From: SIG603 sp963589785
Lineage (GTDB): Bacteria; Bacillota; Clostridia; Oscillospirales; Acutalibacteraceae
Reading direction: 5' to 3'
Assembly: GCA_963589785.1 (NCBI GenBank)
Contig: CAVAMJ010000014.1
Coordinates: 1-60,644, forward strand
DNA: 60,644 nucleotides
Shown in pieces: positions 48,687 through 58,196 of this stretch. A model generated the notes under the pieces. That model searched no databases. It saw only the letters and a program-made list of their open reading frames with translations, and had not been told where the DNA came from. How positions within the stretch are numbered: the first letter of the stretch is position 1; every line of letters begins with the position of its first letter. Both the position numbers and the translations under genes were made by a program.

Positions 48687-49562
48687 ATGTCAATATTAGA
48701 GACTAAAAATCTTACCTATACCTACGGAATAGGTACTCCGTTCGAGAAGACCGCCGTAGACGATGTTTCAATAAAAATAGAAAGCGGAGAATTTCTTGGC
48801 ATTATCGGCCACACGGGAAGCGGAAAATCTACGCTTATACAGATGTTTAACGGCTTGATAAAGCCGACCGGCGGTCAGGTACTTCTTGACGGCGAGGATA
48901 TTTGGGCAAAGCCAAAGGAAATAAGAAAAATCAGATTCAAGGTCGGTATGGTTTTCCAGTACCCGGAATATCAGCTATTTGAGGAAACCGTACTCAAGGA
49001 TGTTTGCTTCGGCCCAAAGAATATGGGACTTAGCGAGGCGGATGCGATTAAAAGAGCCAAGGAGGCGCTCGAATTTACGGGACTTCCCGAAAGACTCTGG
49101 GAGAAATCTCCGTTCGAGCTTTCCGGCGGTGAGAAGAGAAGAGCCGCAATTGCGGGAGTTGTCGCGATGGATCCTGAGGTGCTCATTCTTGATGAGCCAG
49201 CCGCAGGTCTTGACCCTATGGGCAGAGACGATCTTTTGGATCAGCTTTTAAAGTACCACTCTGTAAGAAAGAATACGATTTTGCTCGTTTCTCACAGCAT
49301 GGAGGATATCGGAAAGGTTGCCGACAGAGTTCTTGTTATGAACGGCGGCGATGCGGTTTATCTCGAGCCGACAAGAGAGGTTTTCTCGAAGGGAGACAAA
49401 CTTCGTGAGATGGGACTCAAAATACCGCAGATCACTCACATTATGCAGAAATTAAAGGCTATGGGACTTGATGTCGACGAGGGAACTCTCAAGGTGGATG
49501 ATGCTCTCGAGCAACTTGTACCCATACTTAAGCAATATATCGGAAAGGGAGGTAACGGCTGA
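48687..49562 (+). CDS. ecfA2: Energy-coupling factor transporter ATPase EcfA2
   Basis: The second ECF ATPase has 291 residues with Walker A IIGHTGSGKSTLIQMFNG, Q-loop VFQYPEYQLFEETV, signature LSGGEKRRAAIAGV and Walker B VLILDEPAAGLDP. The YPEYQLF sequence is typical of EcfA2. It is 18 bases after ecfA1, and its stop overlaps the start of ecfT by one base. Confidence 0.95.
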   Translation: MSILETKNLTYTYGIGTPFEKTAVDDVSIKIESGEFLGIIGHTGSGKSTLIQMFNGLIKPTGGQVLLDGEDIWAKPKEIRKIRFKVGMVFQYPEYQLFEETVLKDVCFGPKNMGLSEADAIKRAKEALEFTGLPERLWEKSPFELSGGEKRRAAIAGVVAMDPEVLILDEPAAGLDPMGRDDLLDQLLKYHSVRKNTILLVSHSMEDIGKVADRVLVMNGGDAVYLEPTREVFSKGDKLREMGLKIPQITHIMQKLKAMGLDVDEGTLKVDDALEQLVPILKQYIGKGGNG

Positions 49563-50377
49563 TGCTTCAGGATATAACCTTCGGTCAGTATTTCCCGGCG
49601 AAATCCTACATTCACAGGATGGACCCGAGACTGAAGATAGTTCTCACGATTTATTTCATCGTGCTCACATTTTGCAGTAAAAATTTTGCCTGCATAGCGC
49701 TTGTCTATGTGGCTGTTATCGCCTCTATGGCGGCATCTAAGGTACCGCCTAAGACCTACATCAGGTCTCTTAAGCCGATACTTTTCATCGTAGCGTTCAC
49801 CGTGGTTATTAACCTTTTCTACGGAACGGGCGAGCCGCTCGTGCAGATTTGGAAGCTAAAAATCACCATGAACGGCATTATGAATTCGGTGCTGATAGCC
49901 GTTAGAATTATCGCACTTATCTTTGTTTCATCGGTGCTAACATTCACGACATCGCCAACTCAGCTGACGGATGCGATAGAAAGACTTTTGAAGCCGCTTG
50001 CAAAGATAAAGGTTCCCGTTCATGAGTTCGCAATGATGATGACCATTGCGCTCAGATTTGTTCCCACGCTTTTGGAGGAGACCGACAAAATCATGTCGGC
50101 CCAAAAGGCAAGAGGCGCCGACATGGAAAGCGGCGGAGTTATGCAGAGAATTAAGGCGCTTATCCCTGTTCTCATTCCGCTTTTTGTTTCCGCTTTCAGA
50201 AGAGCCTTTGACCTTGCCACGGCAATGGAGTCCCGTTGCTACACGGGCGGCGAGGGCAGAACCAAAATGAAGATACTAAAGATTTCGAAAGAGGATATTT
50301 TCACCATAATCGGATGCGCAGCTTTCCTTGCGGTTTTTGTGGTGCTTAATATCAGCTTACCGAAAATAGTCAGATAA
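49562..50377 (+). CDS. ecfT: Energy-coupling factor transmembrane protein EcfT
   Basis: EcfT is the shared membrane scaffold that links the ATPases to S components. The 271 residues have about six hydrophobic segments and the two coupling-helix motifs: Ala-Arg-Gly in AQKARGADMESGG near residue 185 and the Arg-containing MESRCYTGGEGRTKM near residue 225. The N-terminal SYIHRMDPRLKIV is also typical. It overlaps truA by one base. Confidence 0.95.
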   Translation: MLQDITFGQYFPAKSYIHRMDPRLKIVLTIYFIVLTFCSKNFACIALVYVAVIASMAASKVPPKTYIRSLKPILFIVAFTVVINLFYGTGEPLVQIWKLKITMNGIMNSVLIAVRIIALIFVSSVLTFTTSPTQLTDAIERLLKPLAKIKVPVHEFAMMMTIALRFVPTLLEETDKIMSAQKARGADMESGGVMQRIKALIPVLIPLFVSAFRRAFDLATAMESRCYTGGEGRTKMKILKISKEDIFTIIGCAAFLAVFVVLNISLPKIVR

Positions 50378-51150
50378 TGGAAAGAAACATACTCATAAAA
50401 ATATCATATGACGGCTCAAGATTTCACGGCTGGCAGATTCAGGAAAATGCCCTGACGGTTCAGCAGTGCTTTCAGGAGTCAATCGCTAAAATTCTCGGAG
50501 CATGCCCCGATATAAAGGCTTGCTCGAGGACCGATGCGGGAGTTCATGCGAGAGTGTTCTGCATAAGCATGCATGTGGACACTCCCGTGACTAACGAAAG
50601 ACTTGTCAGCGCACTAAACCACTTTTTCCCAAGCTTTATGGCTTGCCTTTCCGTAGAGACCGTTGCAGACGATTTCCACGCAAGATATTCTTGTCTCGGA
50701 AAGGAATACGAATATATCATCTGGAACAAAGCTGTGAGAAATCCATTCCTTGACGGACGGGCACTTCATTACTGGTATCCGATGGATGAAAAACTTATGG
50801 ACGAAGCGGCAAAGCACTATATCGGAACTCATGACTTCACTTCTTTTTGCACGCTTGATGCAAGAAAGCTCGGAGATATGACAAGAACAGTTTATAACGC
50901 CGGCGTAAGGCGTGAAGGCGACATGGTGATTTTTAGTGTGGCGGCTGACGGATTTCTTTACAACATGGTGAGAATAATGCTCGGAACTCTCCTTAGGGTT
51001 CAGCAGAAGAAGTTTGTCCCTGAGGATATTCCGATAATACTCGAAAAAAGGGACAGAAAGGCGGCGGGCCCGACAGCCGAGCCGTGCGGACTTTATCTTA
51101 ACCGTGTTTTTTACGACAAAAAAGAGATTGAGAGTATCTCTATAATTTGA
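50377..51150 (+). CDS. truA: tRNA pseudouridine(38-40) synthase
   Basis: TruA makes pseudouridine at tRNA positions 38-40. The 257 residues start ILIKISYDGSRFHGWQIQEN, the catalytic Asp is in ACSRTDAGVHA near residue 52, and the C-terminal LYNMVRIMLGTLL block is conserved. Although functionally unrelated to transport, it ends the ecf operon here as in many Firmicutes. Confidence 0.96.
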   Translation: MERNILIKISYDGSRFHGWQIQENALTVQQCFQESIAKILGACPDIKACSRTDAGVHARVFCISMHVDTPVTNERLVSALNHFFPSFMACLSVETVADDFHARYSCLGKEYEYIIWNKAVRNPFLDGRALHYWYPMDEKLMDEAAKHYIGTHDFTSFCTLDARKLGDMTRTVYNAGVRREGDMVIFSVAADGFLYNMVRIMLGTLLRVQQKKFVPEDIPIILEKRDRKAAGPTAEPCGLYLNRVFYDKKEIESISII

Positions 51151-51166
51151 TTAGAAGAAGGATAAA

Positions 51167-52684
51167 ATGGCAAGAGGCAAACATTTAAGGCACGAAAAAA
51201 AGGTCGAAGAGGTCATAATCCGTGAGAGAAGCGGCTCCGGCTACTACGACAGTGATGACGATATAATAACTGAGGACGAGGACACCTCGCCCGAGGTTGT
51301 CATGGTTTATAAAGAGAGAAAGAACGGAAAGAAGAAAATTCTTCTGATCATTCTGCTTGTTTTGGCACTTTTTATCGGCGTCTTTGTGTACATGATGAGA
51401 AATACAGGAATGTCAGCCGGTGACGTTTTAGCCAAAATCAAGGTTGCGTTCATGGGTACGGGTGTCGGTGACGGCTATCCCGTAAGTCTGACGGGAAGTG
51501 ACATAGGCTCGGGAGACTTTTTCTCGGTTGACGGAAATATCGTCACACTGAGCAATACGGCGCTGACTGTCGTGGACTCAACGGGAAAGCAGAAGTTCAG
51601 TGTTCCGCACTCATATTCTTCCCCGGCTGTGAGAGAGAACGGCGGCAATTATGTCCTTTATGACTGCGGCGGCACCGCTTACAGCACTGTAAATTCATCG
51701 GGAAAGAAAACCTCGTACAAAAGCGAGAATAAAATTATAGCCGCAGATATTTCTTCATCGGGCAAAATTGCACTGGCATCATTCCCGACAGACTATTCCT
51801 CTCAGGTTCAGATTTATTCTGACAAGGGAGAATTGCAGTACACATATAAATTCTCGTCCGATTACGCATCGGCGGTGAGCTTTAATGACAGCGGCGATAT
51901 GTGCGCTGTGGCTTGCGTTTATACAAGTCTCGGTGAGGCATATACGAGAATTGTGGTGCTGCGCTTTGACAGCGAAGAGCCTGTTTCGCAGTATGTCTTT
52001 GCCGGAAACTTCGTCACCTCGATTTACTGGAGCGGAAAGAATATTTACGCTGTCGGTGACGAGGGAATAGCGGCAGGAACAAGCGACGGCTCATTCACGG
52101 AGTATAGCTTCGAGGGAAAGTCGCTCACGGCGCTCGCCTTTGCTGACGGAAAGGCTTACCTTTCGATTTCCGGCTATGCTCACTCGGGCGCTTCAACACT
52201 CTGGATTTTCTCCGGTACGGGAGAGCCGAAAACGCTAGACCTTTCATCGAGAATAGTTTCGGTTTCCGCTGTTGGCAGTCAGGTTGCCGTGCTTGCGGGA
52301 AGCAATATCTACGAATACAGTCAGAGTTCACTCGAGCTTGTCGGTGTCGGTGACGCAGGAAGCGACTCCAAGGCGTGTGCGATACAGCACGGCGGAAACA
52401 TCTATGTGCTTGGTGGAAGAGAAATTCATCTGATTGTTCTGGATGATCCGACTGAGCCCGAAGCAACCGCAGAGCCGACAGAAGAACCGAGTGCAGAACT
52501 GACGGCAGAGCCTACGGAAACACCGTCTGTCACCGATGGATCGAGCGAAGAAAGCTCCCAGGAGACTTCTTACCTTGAAGAATCGAGCGAAGAGAGTGAC
52601 ATAAGCGATGCGTCGAATAATCTTGAAATATCAGAGAGTTCTGATACGACAGAATCAAACGAGGAATCGGCTTTTGCAGAATAA
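51167..52684 (+). CDS. DUF5711-type single-pass membrane protein with WD/PQQ-like repeats
   Basis: The 505-residue protein has a 60-residue cytoplasmic tail that is first basic, then very acidic (DSDDDIITEDEDTSPE). A membrane span follows at about residues 62-82 (ILLIILLVLALFIGVFVYMM). Residues 100-430 are extracytoplasmic and show repeated strands of the kind LTVVDSTGKQKFSV, consistent with a beta-propeller. I match it to DUF5711, common in clostridia. Residues 430-505 form a Pro/Thr/Glu then Ser/Glu-rich tail without a sorting signal. It lies 16 bases after truA. Function unknown; envelope sensing or assembly is a guess. Confidence 0.7.
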   Translation: MARGKHLRHEKKVEEVIIRERSGSGYYDSDDDIITEDEDTSPEVVMVYKERKNGKKKILLIILLVLALFIGVFVYMMRNTGMSAGDVLAKIKVAFMGTGVGDGYPVSLTGSDIGSGDFFSVDGNIVTLSNTALTVVDSTGKQKFSVPHSYSSPAVRENGGNYVLYDCGGTAYSTVNSSGKKTSYKSENKIIAADISSSGKIALASFPTDYSSQVQIYSDKGELQYTYKFSSDYASAVSFNDSGDMCAVACVYTSLGEAYTRIVVLRFDSEEPVSQYVFAGNFVTSIYWSGKNIYAVGDEGIAAGTSDGSFTEYSFEGKSLTALAFADGKAYLSISGYAHSGASTLWIFSGTGEPKTLDLSSRIVSVSAVGSQVAVLAGSNIYEYSQSSLELVGVGDAGSDSKACAIQHGGNIYVLGGREIHLIVLDDPTEPEATAEPTEEPSAELTAEPTETPSVTDGSSEESSQETSYLEESSEESDISDASNNLEISESSDTTESNEESAFAE

Positions 52685-52733
52685 ATTTATAAAACAGTAC
52701 GAATAACACGAAGACGAAAAAGGGGGTATTTTA

Positions 52734-53417
52734 GTGAATTATATACTTGATATAATTATCGTTGTAGTGATTGCACTTTTTGTTATATTCGGAGGAAAAA
52801 ACGGAATTATCCGTTCGCTTGGAGAGTTTGTAGGCTCCATTGCGGCGGCTTTAGTGTCGGCGGCAGTCGGCGGAAAGGTCGCTTCAGCCGTATATAACAG
52901 CTTTTTCCGTCAAAGCGTTATCACAAAGATAAATGCGGCTATGGCGGCAAATTCAGGCGATGCGACAAGCTATTTTTCGTCGCTTCCGACATTCGTCATC
53001 AGATGGCTTTCTGAGAACGGAATCACCGAACAAACCGTGAACGAGGCGGTTCAGAGCGGCACAAAAAATGCGGCTGCGGCGGTAGAAGCGGCAATCAGCC
53101 CGTTTTTAATCGGCATAATCAAGGTTTTCTGCATAATCATTATATTTATGCTTATGATGATTATCATAAAGGTGTTAGTTAAGCTTTTGTCGGGACTTTT
53201 TGAGCTTCCCGTTCTAAAGCAGATTAATGCGCTTTTCGGTGCAGTGTTCGGATTTCTTGCGGGTGCGGTTGTCATCTGGGTTGTGCTTGGCGCAGTGCAG
53301 TTCTTCAGACCGATGATGTCGCAGAATATGCAGGATAAGGTAAATGAAGCGGTAGACAGCTCGATAATCTATGAGACTGTTTCCGACGTAAATCCGTTTG
53401 AATGGATTTTTGACTAG
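52734..53417 (+). CDS. CvpA family membrane protein
   Basis: The 227-residue protein has four hydrophobic helices. The start YILDIIIVVVIALFVIFGGK followed by NGIIRSLGEFVGSIAAALVS is the CvpA/YshB pattern. In other bacteria CvpA influences colicin V production and envelope properties; no biochemical role is established. The start is GTG, with AGGGGG ahead. It follows the DUF5711 gene and precedes pgsA by 17 bases. Confidence 0.85.
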   Translation: MNYILDIIIVVVIALFVIFGGKNGIIRSLGEFVGSIAAALVSAAVGGKVASAVYNSFFRQSVITKINAAMAANSGDATSYFSSLPTFVIRWLSENGITEQTVNEAVQSGTKNAAAAVEAAISPFLIGIIKVFCIIIIFMLMMIIIKVLVKLLSGLFELPVLKQINALFGAVFGFLAGAVVIWVVLGAVQFFRPMMSQNMQDKVNEAVDSSIIYETVSDVNPFEWIFD

Positions 53418-53434
53418 AGAACTTGAGGTGAATA

Positions 53435-54088
53435 ATGTCGGTAAATAAAACAATCAACAAGAATTTGACAATTCCAAATCTGTTGTCAGTGATAAGAATA
53501 GTTATCGTGCCTTTCTTTGCATGGTTTTTCATAAAGGGTCAGACCTATCAGGCAATTGCTCTTCTTATTTTATCGGGAATATCGGATTGCCTTGACGGCT
53601 TCATAGCAAGAAAGTTCAATCAGATTACCGAAATCGGAAAGATACTCGACCCTTTTGCGGACAAGATAACTCAGGTTACCGTTGCACTTTGTCTTGCAAT
53701 CAGATTTCCCGCAATTTGTCCGTTTTTGATACTTTTCCTTGTGAAAGAGCTTTCCATGCTCGTCTGCGGAATTTATCTAATCGGTCACAAAAAGAGAAAG
53801 CCGGGTGCTTCGCTTTGGTTCGGAAAGGTAGCGACGGTCATGTTCTATATTTCCGCCGGAGTGATTTTCCTTATGGAAATAATCGCAGTACCTACTCATA
53901 CCTTTAACGTGGTGTCAAACTGTCTTCTCTTTGCAACGGCTGTCATGATGACATATTCTGCCGTGGGCTATCTCAAGGTTTACCTAACCAAGCTTGACAG
54001 CAACGACGAGGCTGACGCTATCAACCTCAAGGAAGAGATGAAGGCGAAAAAAGAGGTTAATTCGCACGAAACCTCACTAAACAATTAA
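53435..54088 (+). CDS. pgsA: CDP-diacylglycerol-glycerol-3-phosphate 3-phosphatidyltransferase
   Basis: PgsA makes phosphatidylglycerol phosphate from CDP-diacylglycerol in the membrane. The 217-residue protein starts LTIPNLLSVIRIVIVPFFAW. The CDP-alcohol transferase motif is complete in DCLDGFIARKFNQITEIGKI followed by LDPFADK, with DG, AR, G and both metal-binding Asp residues at the correct spacing. Several membrane helices follow and a charged C-terminal tail of about 25 residues ends it. It closes the cvpA-pgsA pair. Confidence 0.93.
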   Translation: MSVNKTINKNLTIPNLLSVIRIVIVPFFAWFFIKGQTYQAIALLILSGISDCLDGFIARKFNQITEIGKILDPFADKITQVTVALCLAIRFPAICPFLILFLVKELSMLVCGIYLIGHKKRKPGASLWFGKVATVMFYISAGVIFLMEIIAVPTHTFNVVSNCLLFATAVMMTYSAVGYLKVYLTKLDSNDEADAINLKEEMKAKKEVNSHETSLNN

Positions 54089-54198
54089 ATTTCAGATTTG
54101 TTCACAATTTAAATCGAAATTTTTGTTATGATATTTTTACAACATTGATTTTAACTTTTTAGTATATATTCAAATCAAGGAAAGGAAAGAGAAGAGTT

Positions 54199-56463
54199 AT
54201 GGTAATGTGTTGCAGATGCAAGCAGAGACCTGCGGTTGTCTTCGTGTCACAGAGCATGAACGGCCAGGACTCTGTCGGCTATTGCATAAAATGTGCAAAA
54301 GAACTTAATATAGGTCCTGTCAAGTCTATGATGGACAGAATGGGCATAACGGACGATCAGCTCGATGAAATGAGCGACGAGATGAGCAATATCTTTGAGG
54401 ATATCGAGAACGGTGACGAGAACGCACTTGATGCATTCTTCCCAGGAGGAACTCAGTCGCTTCCGATTCAGCAGATGTTCGGAATTAACGCAGACGACAA
54501 GAAAACAAACGAGAAGACAAAAAAGTCTGACAAGGCAAGCAAGAACCAGAAGAAGAGAAAGACAATCCCGCTTTTCTGCACTGACTTGACAAGAAGAGCA
54601 AGAGACGGCGAGCTTGACAACATAATCGGAAGAGAGAAGGAGACAGAAAGAGTAATCCAGATTCTCTCGAGAAGAACAAAGAACAACCCGTGCCTTATCG
54701 GTGAACCCGGTGTAGGTAAAACAGCTGTCGCTGAGGGTCTTGCACTGAGAATTGCAAGGGGCGATGTCCCGAGCAAATTAAAGAACAAGGAAATTCAACT
54801 TCTCGATATGACAGCACTTGTAGCGGGCACACAGTTCAGAGGACAGTTCGAGAAGAGAATTAAGAGCCTTATAGACGAGGTTAAAGAGGACGGAAATATC
54901 ATTCTTTTCATCGATGAGGTTCATTCACTTGTTTCTGCGGGCGATGCCGAGGGCAATATGTCAGCCGGAAACATCATGAAGCCGGCTCTTTCCCGTGGTG
55001 AAATTCAGGTAATCGGCGCAACAACCTTTAACGAGTACAGAAAGTACATCGAGAAGGACGCCGCATTGGAGAGAAGATTCCAGCCTGTTACTGTTGCAGA
55101 GCCGTCAATCGACGATGCTGTCGAGGTTATCATGGGTATCAAGAGCTACTATGAGAATTTCCACAGCGTCAAGGTAAGCGAAAAGATTGCAAGAAGAGTT
55201 GTAACCTTGTCTGAGAGATACATCAACGACAGATTCTTGCCGGATAAGGCAATTGACCTTCTTGATGAGGCTTGCACATGCGCTTCACTTCGCAACAAAT
55301 ATCTTGTCGAGTATGATAATGCCGTTGAAGAACTAAACCGTGGCAAGGAAAAGCTTGAGAAGCTTGAGAATGCCGAGGAAAAGGACTACGAGGCTATTTC
55401 TGAACAGAAGTACAACGTGACTACACTTCAGAAGAAGGTGGATGATATAGACGTAGATAAGGTTCATGCCGATGTCACAGAGGCAGACCTCGCTTATGTC
55501 ATTGAGCTTTGGACTGGTATTCCCGCTTCAAAGGTTCAGGAGTCAGAGCTTGGAAAGCTTGCTCATCTCGAGGACGCACTTTCAAAGAAGATTATCGGTC
55601 AGGACGATGCTGTTAAGGCTATCAGTGCCGCTATCAGACGTTCGAGAGTTCAGATTTCTCCGAGAAGACACCCGGCATCGTTCATCTTTGTCGGCCCGAC
55701 AGGCACGGGAAAGACGGAGCTTGTCAAGGTTCTTTCAAACGAACTCTTTGATTCTCCGGAAACTCTCATCAGACTTGATATGTCGGAATACATGGAGAAG
55801 CACTCTGTCTCAAAGATAGTCGGTTCGCCTCCGGGATATGTCGGCTACGATGAGGCGGGTCAGCTTACAGAGAAGGTCAGAAGAAGACCATACAGTGTTC
55901 TTCTTTTTGATGAGATTGAGAAAGCTCATCCAGACGTCATGAACATTCTTCTTCAGATTCTTGATGAGGGAAGAATTACCGATGCTCACGGCAGAACTGT
56001 AAACTTTGAGAACACTGTTATCGTTATGACCTCAAATGCCGGCTCTAACTCTAAGGAATCTCTCCTTGGATTTGGCAATACAGCAGAGGACATTTCAAGA
56101 GACAAGGCGATGAAGGGACTTCGCGAGTTCTTAAGACCTGAGTTCTTAAGCCGTGTCGATGAGGTAGTCGTATTCAGACCGCTTGATAAGAACGACTTTG
56201 AGAAGATAGCTAAGCTTATGATAAGCGAATATGTCGATTCTCTCTCCGAGAGAGGAATCAAGCTTTCATGCTCCGATGAGGCATATAAGCTTCTTGCAGA
56301 GAAGAGTATAGGCGGCAAGAGCGGCGCAAGAGATCTTCGCAACAATATTCGCCGTGAGGTTGAGGATGCAATCACAACTGAGATTGTCACACGAGGTGAG
56401 GACGAGCTCAGCGGCGTAAGCATAACAGCTGAAGACGGAAAGATTAAAATTCTCACAATCTGA
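54199..56463 (+). CDS. clpE: ATP-dependent Clp protease ATPase, ClpE type
   Basis: The 754-residue AAA+ unfoldase starts with a zinc finger (CCRCKQRP near residue 4 and CIKCAKEL near residue 31) in place of the ClpA/ClpC double repeat, which identifies ClpE. After an acidic linker come two ATPase domains: Walker A GEPGVGKTAVAEG near residue 174 with VAGTQFRGQFEKR, and GPTGTGKTELVKV near residue 500 with VGSPPGYVGYDEAG. A coiled-coil middle region lies around residues 370-420. The C-terminal SGARDLRNNIRREVEDAI is typical. It feeds substrates to ClpP. No CtsR heptad repeat is evident upstream, so stress control is unclear. Confidence 0.92.
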   Translation: MVMCCRCKQRPAVVFVSQSMNGQDSVGYCIKCAKELNIGPVKSMMDRMGITDDQLDEMSDEMSNIFEDIENGDENALDAFFPGGTQSLPIQQMFGINADDKKTNEKTKKSDKASKNQKKRKTIPLFCTDLTRRARDGELDNIIGREKETERVIQILSRRTKNNPCLIGEPGVGKTAVAEGLALRIARGDVPSKLKNKEIQLLDMTALVAGTQFRGQFEKRIKSLIDEVKEDGNIILFIDEVHSLVSAGDAEGNMSAGNIMKPALSRGEIQVIGATTFNEYRKYIEKDAALERRFQPVTVAEPSIDDAVEVIMGIKSYYENFHSVKVSEKIARRVVTLSERYINDRFLPDKAIDLLDEACTCASLRNKYLVEYDNAVEELNRGKEKLEKLENAEEKDYEAISEQKYNVTTLQKKVDDIDVDKVHADVTEADLAYVIELWTGIPASKVQESELGKLAHLEDALSKKIIGQDDAVKAISAAIRRSRVQISPRRHPASFIFVGPTGTGKTELVKVLSNELFDSPETLIRLDMSEYMEKHSVSKIVGSPPGYVGYDEAGQLTEKVRRRPYSVLLFDEIEKAHPDVMNILLQILDEGRITDAHGRTVNFENTVIVMTSNAGSNSKESLLGFGNTAEDISRDKAMKGLREFLRPEFLSRVDEVVVFRPLDKNDFEKIAKLMISEYVDSLSERGIKLSCSDEAYKLLAEKSIGGKSGARDLRNNIRREVEDAITTEIVTRGEDELSGVSITAEDGKIKILTI

Positions 56464-56486
56464 TATATTGTGAAAAAATAATACAC

Positions 56487-56516
56487 AAAAAGTCCTTCTT
56501 GTGAAGGACTTTTTCT
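56487..56516 (+). terminator. Terminator after clpE
   Basis: AAAAGTCCTTC (56487-56497) pairs perfectly with GAAGGACTTTT (56503-56513), followed by TTCTTTTG. Confidence 0.85.
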
Positions 56517-56525
56517 TTTGCTTTC

Positions 56526-56554
56526 TTGAATTTGATATAAATTTGTTGTATCAT
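56526..56554 (+). promoter_or_regulatory. Promoter of the isomerase gene
   Basis: TTGAAT (56526-56531), 17-base spacer, TATCAT (56549-56554). The start codon is about 50 bases on, after AAAGGGAGG. Confidence 0.65.
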
Positions 56555-56605
56555 TCATTTGTATGATTAGTCTAAGAAGAAGACTTAAAAAGGGAGGATT
56601 TTTTC

Positions 56606-58090
56606 ATGCAGAATATACCAAACGTTAAGCTTGGAATAGTTGCGGTCAGCCGTGACTGCTTTCCGATTGCTTTGTCCGAAACAAGAAGAGCCAACATTGT
56701 GAAGGCTTGCGGACAGAAATCACTTGAAATCTATGAGGCAAAGACCACCGTTGAGAACGAGAAGGATATGCAGAAGGCACTCGAGGAGGTTAAGAACGAG
56801 GGAGTGAACGCTCTTGTTGTTTTCCTCGGAAACTTCGGCCCTGAGACACCCGAAACACTTATCGCAAAGTACTTTGACGGCCCATGCATGTTCGTTGCAG
56901 CCGCAGAGGGCGACGGCGACATGATAAACGGCAGAGGCGACGCTTACTGCGGAATGCTCAACTGCTCATATAACCTCGGAATGAGACACTTAAAGGGATA
57001 TATCCCTGAGTATCCTGTCGGAACAGCTGATGAAATCGCTGATATGATCGCAGACTTCTTGCCGATCGCAAGAACTATCCTTGGCTTGAAGGATTTGAAG
57101 ATCATAACATTCGGCCCACGTCCACAGGACTTCTTCGCTTGCAACGCTCCTATCAAAGGACTTTATGAGATCGGAGTAGAGATTGAGGAGAACAGCGAGC
57201 TTGACCTTCTTGTTTCTTACCGTGAGCACGCAGGCGACGAGAGAATCGCCGCAGTTTGCGAGGATATGGCTAAGGAAATGGGCGAGGGTAAGTATTATCC
57301 CGAGCTTCTCGAGAGAATGGCACAGTTCGAGCTCACACTTCTCGACTGGGCAGAGAACCACAAGGGCGCAAAGAAGTATGTTGCATTTGCAGACAAGTGC
57401 TGGCCCGCATTCCCAAGCGAGTTCGGATTTGAGCCTTGCTATGTAAACAGCCGCTTGGCTTCAAGAGGAATTCCTGTTTCCTGTGAGGTTGATATTTACG
57501 GTGCACTTTCCGAGTACATAGGAATTTGTGCTTCGGGCGATACCGTCACACTTCTCGATATAAACAACTCTGTTCCTCAGTATATTTATGATGAGGACAT
57601 CAAGGGCAAGTTTGACTACAAGCTCACCGATACATTCATGGGATTCCACTGCGGAAACACACCGTCTTGCAAGATGTGCGAGGACAGAGCGGTCAAGTAT
57701 CAGCTTATTCAGCACAGACTTCTCGAGCCGGCTGGAAGCGAGCCTGACTTCACAAGAGGAACTCTTGAGGGTGATATTGCTGCAAGCGACATCACATTCT
57801 ACAGACTTCAGTGTGACAGCGAGGGCGTTCTCAGAGCATATATTGCGCAGGGAGAGGTTCTTCCTGTTGCAACACGCTCATTCGGCGGCATAGGAATTTT
57901 CGCAATTCCTGAGATGGGCAGATTCTATCGTCATGTGCTCGTTCAGAAGAGATACCCGCATCACGGTGCTGTTGCATTCAAGCACTGCGGAAAGACACTC
58001 TTTGAGGTATTTAAGTTCCTCGGAATCGGCGACATCGCATTCAATCAGCCGAAGGGAATGCTCTATAAGACAGAGAATCCGTTCTGCTAA
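56606..58090 (+). CDS. L-fucose/L-arabinose isomerase family protein
   Basis: The 494-residue soluble protein matches the fucose/arabinose isomerase superfamily. It has an N-terminal Rossmann-like part (LGIVAVSRDCFPIALSETRR, ALVVFLGNFGPETPET), a middle domain (FADKCWPAFPSEFGFEPCYV near residue 265, then CEVDIYGALSEYIG carrying an acidic residue in a likely metal-binding position), and a C-terminal domain with FMGFHCGNTPSC and GAVAFKHCGKTLFEV, which carry His candidates for the Mn2+ site. These enzymes interconvert aldoses and ketoses. The precise sugar is not assignable. It is a single gene with its own promoter. Mobile-element debris begins within about 40 bases of its stop. Confidence 0.82.
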   Translation: MQNIPNVKLGIVAVSRDCFPIALSETRRANIVKACGQKSLEIYEAKTTVENEKDMQKALEEVKNEGVNALVVFLGNFGPETPETLIAKYFDGPCMFVAAAEGDGDMINGRGDAYCGMLNCSYNLGMRHLKGYIPEYPVGTADEIADMIADFLPIARTILGLKDLKIITFGPRPQDFFACNAPIKGLYEIGVEIEENSELDLLVSYREHAGDERIAAVCEDMAKEMGEGKYYPELLERMAQFELTLLDWAENHKGAKKYVAFADKCWPAFPSEFGFEPCYVNSRLASRGIPVSCEVDIYGALSEYIGICASGDTVTLLDINNSVPQYIYDEDIKGKFDYKLTDTFMGFHCGNTPSCKMCEDRAVKYQLIQHRLLEPAGSEPDFTRGTLEGDIAASDITFYRLQCDSEGVLRAYIAQGEVLPVATRSFGGIGIFAIPEMGRFYRHVLVQKRYPHHGAVAFKHCGKTLFEVFKFLGIGDIAFNQPKGMLYKTENPFC

Positions 58091-58157
58091 GCTAAAAAAC
58101 AATCGACGGAGACGCTTTTGTTCCCCCCTGACAGGGGTAATAACTGCTTCCGTGGAC

Positions 58158-58196
58158 ACCCCGACAGGTTATCGTGTTTACGATGCCTGTCGGGGT
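58158..58196. terminator. Strong hairpin at the recombinase remnant 3' end
   Basis: ACCCCGACAGG (58158-58168) pairs perfectly with CCTGTCGGGGT (58186-58196), and ATCGT/ACGAT extends it inward around GTTT. It overlaps the recombinase stop codon (58178-58180). It may be a terminator or lie at an element end. A smaller CCCC-TGACA-GGGG hairpin is nearby at 58125-58137. Confidence 0.55.

Noticed and set aside
54089..54198. CtsR operator before clpE
   Set aside because: I looked for tandem GGTCAAA-type heptads and found only isolated AATCAAGG and similar words; not enough to call a site.
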